A model generated the notes under the pieces. The model did not search any database and had not been told where the DNA came from. It saw only the letters and a program-made list of their open reading frames with translations. From contig CM043869.1 of assembly GCA_023846275.1 (NCBI GenBank), forward strand, positions 41,194,737-41,258,736: 64,000 nt of DNA, in the 5' to 3' direction. The translations under genes were made by a program, and so were the position numbers. The stretch's first letter is position 1. The number at the start of each line of letters is the position of its first letter. Positions 38,620-50,976 of this stretch are shown one piece after another. Origin of the DNA: Vanilla planifolia (lineage: Eukaryota; Streptophyta; Magnoliopsida; Asparagales; Orchidaceae).

Positions 38620-41387
38620 CGCCGCGAAAGATTCTCGGCGCATTGGATCCTGTGTTTGAAACTGCGCACCTGGAATCCAAAACACGGCTGCATTGTCAAC
38701 GCTTAAGAACGAGGGAAAAATTGTCAACTTTGGTTGGCGCTTTTCAAAAGCATTTTCATTCTTCATCATTTAACCCAAACAAAATATTTTTTAAAAAAAA
38801 AAAACACATTTTAAGGTTCCATTTGTAGCTTCTGTTATCAATAATAGTTTTTTTAAAACTAATTGAATTAGTAATTAACTTAATATTTAATCATAATCAT
38901 GTAAAACCAATCCTAAACTATATTTTTAATCGATCATTTTTTAATTGCAAAAACCAATTGACATGTGAATCTTGTTAAAAAAACTCAAAAAACCAGCAAA
39001 AACAATACATGGACTTCAACTGCTTAATGGTCATATTGAGATCCTGAAATCAAGGTGGTGGCAATTTTTATTATGTCATTTGACGGGTTAACCAAACCAT
39101 GTGAAAGGTGACACGAATTTATTCCTGTTGTCTGGATTAAAACTCCGCAAGGTGGTTCTCCATTACGTCGACAGTGTGGTCAGTTATCTGCAGAAGGCGA
39201 CGAAAAGATCGATGGCCGGCAAGCGGTTTCTTGTGTAACGCTAAATAAGGGGAGGTCGCCTCCCACATAATGGAATAAAGTATCAAAAAACTCGATTTGT
39301 GTTTGGATTCATGAATAGGGAAACTGCCTTTTGAGGTCACCACGAAGTTCCTCGCCATCGATGGAGCTCGGAGGTATCTCTCCGGCTATAACTAAAACTA
39401 TTTCACAATAAAGAAGAATAGCTTTCTATTACAGAGTTAATCATTCATAGCATAATTTGGATAAAAAATAAAAAGAAACGAAAAAACTTTGAAAAATCCT
39501 CTTTCCGATAGCTTTGGACCAATCAATCGAATATTAATTAATACTTCTTCAATATATTTTAAAGAATATTTGAATATTTTTAACTCTTCTCAATGAATAT
39601 TTTTAAATGCACCTTAAATTTAGCAAAGTAAAAGAAAGGTAATTTGTTAATAATGAATATGATTTAATTGTATTTTTAAACTGAAAAGCGATTCCAATAA
39701 GAAAGGGGTTTTTCCAAAAGGCCTTTTTAGCTTTTGAGAAGCGAATCCATACAACCGTTCGTTTATTTATAAAGCTATTCTGCAAGTAATTAAACACCAA
39801 CTTAATTCATATTAATCAAACTAAAACAACGTCTTAAATACTCGAGCATGGCTTCCACTTTCCAGTTGTCAATTCGCTACTCCAATAAACAAGAAAGCTG
39901 CACACCGACGCTGTGAGGATTGTACGGTCTGGGGACCTCCACGTGTGAATCTCTCACATCAGCCACGGTAACGGTCCATTTTTTTGACCGTTGGAATTAA
40001 ATATATTCATTTACAACCCCAAAGCCGTGAACATGCGAAGCTTGTATGCATCGGCGAGAGCGCTTCGACGGCTGATAAGGCCGGACCCGGCCCATGAAAA
40101 CCAAAACCATACTTACATAGGATGTAAAAATCATGTAGGTTGAACGAATTTTTTTGTGCAATTTCAATAACAAGCAAAGCTTTTCTTGCTAAAATTAAAT
40201 GTGCTTCGATTAGGACTATTTTGTTTTGCCATATAGCAAGTGAGAGTTGAAAAATGAAACAAGTTATTTTTTTAAATTCTTATTTGGTTATAGGAAAGCT
40301 AATTTGTATCAAATAAATGAGATTATTAAAGTTAGTTTTGACTAACATTACTTGTTGTGTTGAAAGAGAGTAAAAAAAAATGATGATATTTTTTTATTAC
40401 CTACCATGCATCATCATCAATTGCTAGCGCACTCATCACTTATCTTTGTAAGTCATCTTCCACCACTTTTAATTGGTAACAAATTATGTGAATCAATTAG
40501 GTGATATATAAAGTTTTTAATTCTACTTTTTGTTCAATGGATTACATAATATAATATATTAGTATTACATTTCTAATTAATAATTAATTGAATTTCTAAA
40601 AAAATCTTAACAAATATCTTTATCCCACAATCACATCAAAGTCAATATATAACCAATTGATTATTAGTGTGGATCATTATTATAAGATCCAAACAAGAAA
40701 AACAATATTAAAGAATGTTTTATAATCATAAAGAGAGGATACAAATAAGTGAATATTAATAAAAAAAAATTGAAAGAAAAAAAGAGATATTCAATTAAGC
40801 AAAAAACTAAACATGGACTCTTTTGTAGGAAAATTTTAGAGTTCTATTATGTCATTTTCTTCTTGCAATTTGATCTATCATTCTTTATAAGATGACAATG
40901 ATATCCTAGGTTTTACAAGTCATACATTGTTGTTAAAACTTATGTTTTATTTGTTGATTTATATTATAAATGCTATCAAATAAATATTTGCATCAAATAT
41001 TTTTCATGAATTCAATAATAATATAATGTGATCTTATTGACTCATCTTATGTTGAACATGATCTTATGTCTCATATGAAGTTACTTAAACATAATTTTAT
41101 ATCTCATATTCTCTTTAACTATATGATGTTTTTGAATTAACTACTAATGAATCATTTTTATGAAATGATGAGTATTATTGTTAACAATTATATTTATTAA
41201 AGAAGATTCTTTTGTAATTGATTTAAGAATTGGCTACTTTATTGAATTTATTATGGTCTTGTTGAACTTATTAAGTATTGGTACTTTAGCAAATATGGAT
41301 TTGTTTACATTAATTTAATTAGGTTTGTGTAATAATACAGGCATCTTTATAATTGTTGCTAGCTAGTTATAAGGATGGCCCGTCCTT
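38620..41387. other. Intergenic region between divergent root-cap and DUF761 genes
   Basis: Mostly AT-rich with two GC-richer islands. At about 39120-39390 is a minus-strand 73-codon frame (39137-39358, starting MARNFVVTSKGSFPIHESK) of no recognised family. At about 39840-40110 lie ACGTG, GTAACGG and CCGTTGG motifs and a short presequence-like ORF. From 40140 to 41380 nothing is recognised. Confidence 0.6.
40033..40143 (+). CDS. Short ORF resembling an organelle-targeting presequence, 36 aa
   Basis: The ATG at 40033 encodes MRSLYASARALRRLIRPDPA and 16 more residues before TGA. The Arg/Ala/Leu/Ser composition with no acidic residue in the first 17 is what a mitochondrial presequence looks like. 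No downstream exon is recognisable before 41.4 kb. It may be the stranded 5' end of a gene moved or broken by rearrangement, or chance. Confidence 0.2.
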   Translation: MRSLYASARALRRLIRPDPAHENQNHTYIGCKNHVG

Positions 41388-41394
41388 TATATAG
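41388..41394 (+). promoter_or_regulatory. TATA box of the DUF4408/DUF761 gene
   Basis: CTTTATATAGCGC, about 145 bases before the ATG at 41536. It predicts a start site near 41420 and a leader of about 115 bases containing a GA repeat. Confidence 0.55.
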
Positions 41395-41460
41395 CGCAAT
41401 ATCGCGTCGTTGCTCTTGAGCTTCTTTTCCACAGACCCCTCGGTTAAATTCGAGAAGAGC

Positions 41461-41493
41461 GAGTGAGTGAGTGAGAGAGAGAGAGAGAGAGAG
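41461..41493 (+). repeat. GA microsatellite in the 5' leader
   Basis: GAGTGAGTGAGT grades into a pure GA run just upstream of the ATG at 41536. GA/CT tracts in plant 5' leaders are common and can bind BPC/GAGA-type factors; that role here is an inference. Confidence 0.8.
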
Positions 41494-41535
41494 CAAAGCA
41501 GAGTGCTAGAGGAAGACAGGTTGGGAGAAAGCGCG

Positions 41536-42710
41536 ATGGGAGGTAGAGTAATCTCCTTAACGATACTTGCGGCGTCTGCCGCCGTCCTCTCAGTTGCGGT
41601 GGTTCTCCGGCTGGCAATGCCAGATTTGGTGGTGTCCCTCACCTCGGAGGCCTCGCGGGTTTACGGATCGGTTTCTTCTTGCCTCACCCCTCTCTATCTC
41701 TACCTCATTATCAACTCCATCATCATCTCCATCGCCGCAACCTCGCACTTCCAAAAGCCCGTCGACGCCTCATCGAGCCATTCGGTTCCGGATCCCTCCC
41801 TCTCCATCCTTCCGCCTCCGATCTCGGCCGAGGACGATCTTCCTTTCTTGAGTAAGCATATTCCCAGGGTCGCTGGGGAGGACGATCTGCCACCGGAGCT
41901 CATCTCTTCGGCAGCAAGGGAAAACGAGACCACGATCGCTGATTTGGCGGCGGCCGTGGCTGAACCGCCTCAGGAAGAGGAATTCATTATATCGAGGTCC
42001 AGCTGGACGCCGAGGAGGAGGGCTTCGAGTGAGGCATTTTCGCCGAAAACCGACGGAAATTTTCCTTCGGAGGAGAAGCCGCTTGTTTCGACTCGCCTCG
42101 GCCGTCGGAAGAGCACCAAGTTTAGCCCAGAAGGTTTTAACTACAATCCCTAAGCTTCTTCCATCTATTTTTTTGAATTTATTTATTTAACTGTTTCTCC
42201 AACTCCAGTTTCTCTGCGGCGATCGTTTAATTTAAAAACAAAATAAAAATAACCAATTTCCGTGCATAAATTTTGGTTTATGGTGAGTAATTAGTAGTAA
42301 TGTCAGGCAAAGCGTTGCGAGTGGCCCGGCCTAGGAAGCACGAGACACTAGAGAGCACATGGAGGACGATCACCGACGGGCGGGCGGTGCCACTCGCCCG
42401 ACACCTCAAGAAGTCCGACACGTGGGACCACCACGCACGCACCACCGGTGACCCGGCTGCTACGCCGCCGGCGTTGCGGAAGCCGTTTACCTTAGCAGCC
42501 CGCCCCTCCTGTATGCCCGGTTCGCCATCTCCGTCCTCAGGCGAATGTTCGTCATCTGCAACGAAGCTCCGACGACAGCCATCGTTGGGGCAGGACGACC
42601 TCCACCGCCGAGTGGAAGCGTTCATTAAGAAAGTTAACGACGACATGCGGCTACAGCGGCAGCAGTCGATACAGAAGTACATGGAAATGATCAATCGCGG
42701 CACCCATTGA
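41536..42710 (+). CDS. DUF4408/DUF761 plant protein, two exons, 333 aa
   Basis: Exons are 41536-42133 and 42307-42710, joined in phase 1 (CCAGAAG|GT ... TCAG|GCAAAG). The N-terminus has a hydrophobic segment (ISLTILAASAAVLSVAVVL), then LTPLYLYLIINSIIISIAAT, the usual membrane-like DUF4408 arrangement. The middle is acidic and Ser/Pro-rich. Exon 2 begins with the typical ETLESTWRTITDGRAVPLAR and LKKSDTW block and ends with the DUF761 signature QDDLHRRVEAFIKKVNDDMR followed by QRQQSIQKYMEMINRG. All landmarks are intact. Family members are plant-specific, called cotton fiber or DUF761 proteins; precise function is poorly known. A frame running on past the exon 1 donor adds only FNYNP, so a retained intron would truncate the protein. 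Confidence 0.88.
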
Positions 42711-43426
42711 TTGATTTTAATAAACGAGGATAAACGTAAAACAGATACCTTTTTTCATTATATGGATAGTTTTTGTTCTTCTTTCCCGTTATTGTATTTT
42801 AATCTTCTATTATGTAGATGCAGATGCTACTGTATTAGAAATTTCGTGTTCAATTATTTGTTTTAGATTATTTCAATGATGCTGCATATTTCTTTAGTTC
42901 TCTATTCGTTTAATATTGTTTGCAATCTTGTTTATATAAATTTTAGACTAAAGAATTGTTGTGTTATTGCTTCTCTTAAACACACTCATGCAACCCTTTT
43001 GCTCTCGAGAAGGTCATGAACTTCCTTTCTTGGAGCTTCTAACCAGTCCATGGTCCCCCTTGGGTTCTATTAAAGACCATGAGAGTGTTGAAATAGTGCA
43101 ATCTCAAGCCAAGGAGATGTAGAATGTTGAGTTTAGATCAATCACTTCCCACAAATTTTAGTTGGACGTCATGAAATTAGGTCAGCCCTTGTGAACCTAC
43201 TATTAGAATTAATGGTGACCTTAATTACTTCCATCCTAAAACGTTGGCACTGTTACATTCCATATTGATGAATGTTGCAAATGCATTGCACACTGTAATT
43301 TATTTAAAATACCAATCTTGATTCCAGAAAAATTGGGGTTTCGGATTCTACCCTTAATTATTTAACAAAAATTGGGTTTATATCTCACAAAAAATTGTAT
43401 GTATATATGTATCTTCTGTTGATCAT
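42711..43426. other. Convergent intergenic region
   Basis: Lies between the 3' ends of the + strand DUF761 gene and the - strand QWRF gene, so it should hold both 3' untranslated regions. It is AT-rich, and no other gene is seen. Confidence 0.65.
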
Positions 43427-45794
43427 CTATACAGCAAGTAGGTTCTCCTCTACCACTGCAGCTTGCTCTACCTGCCGTGATTTTAACTGTATTAGTTGAC
43501 ACCTCAAGCTTTCTTCACGAACCTGCCATGATTTATACAAATGCATCAAACATCAACAATGGCATACAAGATGGAGAAACTTTGGAATGCAAAACATCTA
43601 CATCTGTATGTTCAGCTGATAACGTACTTGTAAAGAGGAAAGCAATCCCAAAAGCTCTTGACTCTCTTCTATGAGTGGCCTCTCTTTTGCTACTAATTCA
43701 GCTAGCTCTGCTACTGAAGGAGATGTACTTTGAGCCTACCAAGCATATTGACACTCATGTTTCATTTTTCTGCTCTCAATATGACAACTTTACAGGTGAA
43801 TTCTTACCCAAGGATTGCATTTGGTTATATTTTCACTGATTGCAGATGCTAGATTTGTTGCTTGTTGTAATAAAATTGAGAGGATGTCAGGATCAGCCTG
43901 AACCCAAAAAAAAAAAAAAAAAAAATTTTAACAAAAATCAGCAAACAAATAATTGATCTAAATATAAATGTGCTACTTCGTGTACGAATTTGGGTACCTT
44001 GGCATGGTCAGTCAAAGGAACCCTGCACACAGCGGCCTGCAAGGAGTCTTTGGTCGAACAAATGGCTGCCATGTGTTGCCCTTCCGTAGTTCTCCATCGA
44101 TCCAGTGCTTGCGTCTAACAGGTCACAGGTTACATAATAAATCAAACGGATTCGAGAAGGGAACCCAAGGAAGTTCCTTAGTGGATCTTCAAACTAACCT
44201 GGTGATAGAGAAGCTTGTTCAGCTTAAATCCGTGCTTCTCCCTCAGCAGCTGCACCCGTTTCCGGGCCACTAAGAGCTGCAAGTCCGAGAGGCCCAGCCA
44301 GGTGCTTACCAGGGTTCCCTGGAGTTTGAATTATGTAAATATTTTAATTCATGTGAAAATTCAATTTTGTTTTATTGATTAGAATCAAGCATTTTGTAAT
44401 TATTGAAACTGTTTGGAGGATAAAATATACGTAAATCTGTTAATTAAACTACAAAATATTAAATAAGTGATAATGGAAGCTTTGGAAAAAATTTTCTAAG
44501 CAAGCACATGTAGCAAATGACTTAATGGGCTAATGGGTCATAGTTGTGAAGTTGATACCCGAGTATTGCCCCACTTAATTTGGTCAACCTCCAGCGCTGC
44601 GGCATTGACGAATCTCCACTGTGTGAGATTGCAATGCATCATCCTCAACCTGTGTTGCGCCTCCCCTTCGATAGCCGCCGCCCCTCTCGCCGGCGACCCA
44701 ATCGGCGCAATAGATCTACCCGCCGCCGCCGCCACGTTATCTCTCCCAGGTGACGAATTAGCCTTGGCCGGCTTGATTACCTCCCTGACCGGCGATCCAG
44801 CGCCAGCTGCCGCCGCGTTCTTCAGTGGCTTCGGCGATTCGGCGTGGTGGAAAGACTTCCTCCGAAACAAATTACTCAAACCCTGGCTTATAAGACTACT
44901 GACCCCACTGGTCCTCCCCTTCGCAGGAGACCTCGATCGTCTCGCCGGGGATTCTGGCCTCCTGGACGATTCCCGCGATAGCCTCGGCGTCCGCCCGGGC
45001 GTCTCGCTCTCGGTGCTCGGGATGTCGAGCCCGGAATCTGACCTTTTTTTGGTAAGCGCGGCTGAGTTGAAGGAGAGACGGCCCGGTAGAGCCGGAGCAG
45101 ACGGCTGCGGTCCAGAAGAGGAGGAGGACGACGACGATGGGGAAGGGGGCGTTCCTGGTTTTTTCAATTGGTTCTCCACACGGAGCTTTCCGATGTGATA
45201 TCTTAGCGATCTCCTTCCCCTGGTTTCCGGTGTCGAAGCAGATTGATCGGAGAAGGATATGCGCTGGCGAGAGGAGAAGGTGCTTGTGTTGTAAGTCGCC
45301 GTTGGGCGGTCTTCTGCTTCGATGCGGCGGTCTTCGTCGATGAAGCTGCCCAGGGTCTCTGTGCCGGCGTCTGGTGCGGGGATGTTGTTCTTCTTCTTCG
45401 AGGCAGGCCAAAGTCCACGGCTTTGAGATTCTTCGGAGGATCGTTGGCGGTAGAGACGGCGAGGAGAGTTGTTGACAGGTTTTCGATTGGCTAAAGGAGG
45501 GGAGGAAGCGGCGGCGGCGGTAGAAACCAAGCTATGGTTGAGCGGGGAATTGGGAGGGCGAAGGATGGTGGGGTGGGAGGGGGAGTTGGGTCCATCGTTG
45601 CCATGGTAAGTGTTGTAAGGTGAAAAGGAGATGGATTTTCTGCGCAGCGGGGAGGCGTTGCTGTCGGACAATGGCAGGGCGGCGACTGTGGAGTAAGATG
45701 AGTCCTTTTTCGTTGTGGTTGTGCTGCTGCTGGTGCCAGACGAGGAGGAGGAGCGGGAGAACATCGCTCGTTGGAGGAATTGTCGTCTGTCCAT
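43427..45794 (-). CDS. QWRF-motif protein (augmin-8/SCO3-like family), six exons, about 578 aa
   Basis: Exons (high to low): 44589-45794, 44199-44318, 43998-44114, 43808-43897, 43628-43735, 43427-43522; all junctions are phase 0 with GT-AG borders. Exon 1 encodes a basic, Ser/Pro/Arg-rich, probably microtubule-binding region, ending with HRLRMMHCNLTQWRF, the family's defining motif. The remaining exons give the conserved helical domain: WLGLSDLQLLVARKRVQLL, LQAAVCRVPLTDHAK, VAELAELVAKERPLIEES and REESLRCQLIQLKSRQ. Known relatives (AUG8, EDE1, SCO3) associate with microtubules or augmin; exact subgroup is unclear. The spacing between QWRF and the next conserved Trp is shorter than I recall for AUG8. 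The start at 45794 versus the internal Met at 45764 is uncertain, because a TATA box lies very close. Confidence 0.87.
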
Positions 45795-45817
45795 CTGTTA
45801 TAAGATTGAAGAAAAAA

Positions 45818-45827
45818 CTTTTATATA
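45818..45827 (-). promoter_or_regulatory. TATA box of the QWRF gene
   Basis: The minus strand reads TATATAAAAG, only 24-33 bases ahead of the first in-frame ATG (45794). Standard TATA-to-start spacing would put transcription start at or next to that ATG. This favours use of the second Met at 45764 unless another promoter is used. Confidence 0.5.
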
Positions 45828-45829
45828 TG

Positions 45830-48800
45830 CTCAGCAACAAGAAAACGGCGGAGCTGCGATCGCAAAAAATTCGAACAATTGTGCTTTTATTTAGCTGAAA
45901 ATCTGCGACTCATTGGAACGAAATGTGCATGTTAAGGAAACAATGAACTCAGCCAAAAACTTCATCCAAGAAACGATCCACGAGATGTTTGATGCATGCA
46001 AATGCGATGCAGCTGTGCTGTGCTGTGCAGCGTGACATATGGCAATAGAAACAATAGAACTCGAATGCGAAGACGACGAGTATTGTTTTGGCCTATCTTC
46101 TGTCGAGTAGGAAATGCATTTCTTGCGTAGTTTCAACTTCTGAAACCAAATGGCAGTTTCTCTCCAAGCGTTTTCTCTTCTGTAGCAGATTTTAGAGGGC
46201 TCTTCTAAGCAGAGACTGTGAATGAGACATTTATTGGTTTTACATTACAAGTACGACGGAAGAAATGTTGGATCATTATGTTGTAAATTTGTAATAATTG
46301 GAAGGTATTTAAAAACGAAATTATATATATATATATTTTTTATCCATGGCTTTCATCTTAGTTTGTAGAGAAGAACAATTTGAAGTATTTATATGAGCCT
46401 TTCGTTTTTAACTTAAATTTGATGAGTTAGAACTTTGAGTTCTTAGTTCAAAATGTAAGATTTGTCCCGTCAAACACCTCATTAGCTTGTGGTTTTGTAA
46501 TATTTTGCTCGTCTTCTATTCCCTTAACAATTTTCCCACAATGGAGGACTGTGAGGACATGTTTGCATCAAATGATCAGCTTCGAGCAAAAACAATGCTT
46601 AAGATCGTTGCTTTTGCATACTTTGATGGTTACTCCTACTATTTTTTTTTTAATTATTTTTGCAGTTTTTTACAATTACAACATTAAAATTTTCAAACAC
46701 ATCATTACACAATTAGGTGATTCTTAGATAGGGAAGAGTTTTGATGTTTATGAATGCTTATCTAACAAACTTAAGTCAAATTTTCAAACATATCATTACC
46801 TAATACATCTTTTTCTCTTTACACATGGTGTGAGATCAAGGTTACCTTAGAGCAAATTTAACCTTATATTTTTTTTTCAAGTTATAGAATAGAGTATGAT
46901 ATAGATATATAATTCATGCAAATTGATGATACAAAATTAATATAATTGTTGATATCATGCAAAATTTATGATTGTTATACATATATTATGAACATTTATT
47001 AACTCAACATGATATTCTAGAGGTCTTTATTATTATTATTATGAATAATTAGGTTTTAGTAATATGAATGTCGTATTTATTTGAGTGATCTATATATCAC
47101 AATGATTAGATCATTTGTTTTTTATTTTCTTATTATCTAAGCATCCTTTCTTTACGCTTTGAGACAGAAAAAAAAATATTATTAGTCATGATTATTTATC
47201 CATCGAGGAAATTTAATCTATAACGACTGATAAGTGTCATGATCATAAAACTATAATAATCAATTTTTATAATAAGTTTTTATCTATAGTGTTTAAATTA
47301 TAAAAATTTAATTATAATTGTCGTTAAAAGTACAACTAAAATTATATAAAATTGTGAACATTAATTTTTTTATGATTATATTCCTATTAATTTTTTTTAT
47401 GATTGTGGTTCAAATAATAATCAATCCTAAACATTTAATTTAAAAATACCTATTTTGCTTAACTATTCAACACCTCTCTCATACTTTTGTTTTTCTCTTT
47501 TAATACAAGTTTCAAAAAAATAAAAGACCAAAGTTAAGATCCAATTAATTTATACTTAGTTCTTGTTATTTGACATGCTCATGATTATTTTTAAGCAAGT
47601 TAAAATTTTGATATATTAAAATATTAATACACATGTTTGCTAATAAACAATTAGCCTTAACAATTAGTGTCCTAATAGACTATTTACTAGGCTTTACTAC
47701 GATACATGATAGGCTCTATGAGAGGAGACACTTGAAAAAAGATGCATAAGAATGTTAATTGTTAGTTTTTGAAAATATTTAGTAGAACAAAATTATGGTT
47801 CTTCCAAGACAATTTTGGATATCTTAAATAAAAATTATAACTTCGTATCTTTTTAAAATATCATATATAATCCATGACTAAATTTCAAATAAAATCTTAC
47901 AATAATTAATCTTAACTATTTCTTATGTTTTATCTTATAAAAAAAAAAACTTCAAATATAACAAAACTTAGATAACATCTCTATAACTTTCATATCTTAA
48001 GTTTTGTTTGACATGACCCTTTCTAAGTATTGAAAAACTTTGAAATTAACAATCCAATTGTTGTAGGTTTTTTCTAATAGATATTGTATTTTATTACTTC
48101 TTGTCATAACAAATTATTTGAGACTTAAAAGCTTGTAGATTATTAGATCTCATCACAATCTATAACTTTTGTATTATATATTCAAAATACAATAATACTT
48201 GCTTATTACATTTTGTGGTAAAAAGAAATATAATTAAAATAACCATATAAAAAGAGAAAAATTTTGATAAAAATTCAAATAGAACGGGATTCAATTGACT
48301 CCACAATAAAAAAACCAAGGTCAATTTGAGACCCAAAACTGGGTTAAGTAAACCACCACAAAAATTATATCATATACTCAAAATATTAACATATACAAAT
48401 CAGAGCCAACTACTGTACTAAAGACTTCAATATTATATATAAATTGTTAATACCAATATTGCTCTACTTATATTCAATACAGAAAGAGATGTAACTATCA
48501 AAAAATAATACTTAACGTTACTCAAGTGACCAGCAATAGACGTCATGAGTTAGAACGATTGAGTTACAAGTGTGCCATTTGAAATCATCTCACGCTTCAA
48601 ACAGGAATCAAGGAGAAGCAGAATTTCTCAATAAGAGAAATTGACAACAACTACATTGAGAGATCAAGAACTATATTGTAAATTCTCTCGTCTTCAACCA
48701 GCCAAAATTCCACAGGTAATAACAATAATAACATCTTTCAATCCTCAAGTTTTCGTTATCGGTTCTCCTAAGTCGCACACTTGTATCTAAGCTTGTTCAA

Positions 48801-49319
48801 AAGGTATTCAAAACTTAGAATCTTTACTTGGCATGTCGAACGCATATCAAGTGGATTGGTTGCTAAGGAAAGCTGGCTATTTGGTCCTTTTCTTTCTCTG
48901 AAGCGGGAAGGCCGGCCGATGGACCATAGGAAAAGATGCATCACTCCGGCACTTCAAACACAAAATTACATCAGCAGCAAAACACTGGGGTCAGAGATTT
49001 AATTGCCAATTGGAGGCTCGAGGGCTTCATGCCTCACGGTAGCTTGTGAGAATCATCTTCTATGAGCTGTACAAAGGCATCCATGGAGCTGATTCATCTT
49101 TTATGCCATGCGAGTAAAGCTAACTTCCAGATCTATAGAGTTTGTTTCATCCACATAGAACAGATCCATTAGCTATAGATACACCTAGAAATATAAAAGT
49201 GCACGAGATGAGCCTAAACAAGCTGCTAAAAGACTGATGTCAGTCTGTACAGTATAAAAGTGGGTATAAACAATTCATGAAACTAAGTACAATGGTCATC
49301 TGAATATTGGAGAACTGCA
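45830..49319. other. AT-rich intergenic region, no gene seen
   Basis: Shared upstream side of the QWRF gene, then several kilobases of AT-rich DNA with simple TA runs (around 46320-46340). No coding frame shows recognisable family features. The GC-richer part from about 48540 may be more of the retroelement relic at 49320-49720. Confidence 0.55.
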
Positions 49320-49720
49320 ATTAGATACAAGTGGCCTCTCTCAACCTGGAGATAGGATAAACCCCTCAAGATTCTCTTATTGAGCTCAGCAACAATGGTT
49401 ATACCATCACCTGTCAAACAAAACCCCTGAATAATACTGCACGTGAGAGGATGTATGAGAGATAGCTAAGCGAGCAGCTTTTGCCTCAGCAGTGGATGGA
49501 GCAAGATTAACAAGACACTGATCCTAGCCTCAACGAGACATTGTCCAATCAAAACTTCACCATAATCTAATCCGGAAGGGAAGAGATTCCACAAAGAGAG
49601 GGGGAGGACAGACGGCGAAGGAAGACGCCACGCTCGTGGGGTAAATCTTATTGTGATGCAAGTTAGCATTACAATTCTTTCAATCCAATACAACCCCAAA
49701 GCACAATTCATACAGGGCTA
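49320..49720 (-). mobile_element. Decayed non-LTR-type RNase H fragment
   Basis: The minus strand carries LVNLAPSTAEAKAARLAIS followed by GDGITIVAELNKRILRG. This matches the plant LINE RNase H middle region (...SA-EAEA-A---A---...-EGDS---I--LN...). A preceding piece in another frame (GEVLIGQCLVEARIS) fits the strand just before it, so there is at least one frameshift. No reverse transcriptase was recognised nearby. It is a dead fragment. Confidence 0.55.
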
Positions 49721-50976
49721 GCACAAACCCAATGAACTTGATCATGCACAAAGGAAAGCAAAGAAAGAAGATTGTCCAAAAGGCATGATACCAGGTATAT
49801 GTTGCACATTAGCACAATTAATCTCAGTAGTGTTTGGGTAGCTCTGTAAGTCATGATCAAGGGTTTAAACAGATTGAGAGTCCCACGGGAATCAGCGATT
49901 AGTAAAGATATTCCTCTGATGGAACCAGTCCAATATTGGCATAGCAATATGACAAATTTCCATAAAAGGTACAAAAGCATTGTTGAGCTTTGTTTTCCTA
50001 ACCCAGCTGATGCTGATCCAATAGTGATGCTTTTATAGAACACCAAGGTAGGGACAAGTGGGGTGTACTTTCAACTACATTGGATCGACACAACATCCAC
50101 TGAAAAGTTCAAATTTGTAGTCAATGGAAACTGAGAATCATACAATCTATGAGTAAAATTGTGTTTTTTTTTTTCTTAATTAGGGTCTTAGGATTGTCGC
50201 CCAAGTTATGGGTGATATTCCACTGTGAACAAGTTTATCCTTTAACTGTATTATTCTCATATCCATTCCACTCACAGTTTCAACTAGTACTATTCTCCAT
50301 ATCCATTCCATTCATACATGTTTATCTTAACAACAGAATGACAGTTTTGTGATTGCAGCAGGATGGGCATGCATAGGCAAAGCTTCAATAGAGTTGTTGA
50401 CACAAAAAAGAAAACAACCCAAACAAAACAATAATGACTTTGGAGATTGCAAAATGCAAAGATTTATCATAAATAGACTGCTTATACTTATAAAACAATA
50501 TATATATATTATTCCATTTATAATTACGTGTAAGGCTCACAACATCAATGCCAAAGTCTCCAAGAAAAACATTGCTACTTCCCATGCTCAGATTAAGTAA
50601 TTGCCAAAGTTATGATTTTTGTTTAATAATGTATTTATTTGATTAAATGTAATCATAATAACTTAGTATTCATGAAGTCAAATTAATATACCTGTAAATT
50701 TCCGTTAAAATTAGGTACATCCCAAATTAAATCAGATAATACGTAGAGGTTTGAACATAACCTTAAAATTACAAAAACATAAAAACACGAATACAATAAA
50801 TGAAGTAAGCTAACCTTATATTTCGAATTATCAGATCAACTGATCATGAATGCTAAGCTCAGGTGCACCTCAGGAGAAAGAGGGCAAACATGCTAAATAA
50901 AAAAAGAAAAATACAAGAAATGAACATGACCTGTAAAATCAACATAATTCTGGAAATGCTCGCTTATTGATCTTGC
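49721..50976. other. Intergenic or 3' flank of the small basic gene
   Basis: AT-rich, with a few short frames on both strands. Likely includes the 3' untranslated region of the minus-strand gene ending at 50977. Nothing else recognised. Confidence 0.5.

Noticed and set aside
37698-38769. Several + and - strand frames over 60-149 codons around the root-cap gene
   Set aside because: They overlap the intact Root_cap reading frame in other frames and show no family features.
42278-42703. 141-codon minus-strand frame
   Set aside because: Antisense to the conserved DUF761 exon; high GC makes long antisense frames likely.
43477-43932. Apparent processed retrocopy: + strand frame, then AATAAA at 43869, an A-run at 43906-43925 and a possible 8-bp target duplication
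   Set aside because: The minus strand encodes three in-phase QWRF exons here, and the A-run is the polypyrimidine tract of a minus-strand splice acceptor.
44533-45198. 221-codon + strand frame
   Set aside because: Shadow of the GC-rich first exon of the minus-strand QWRF gene, which has the QWRF motif and consistent splicing.
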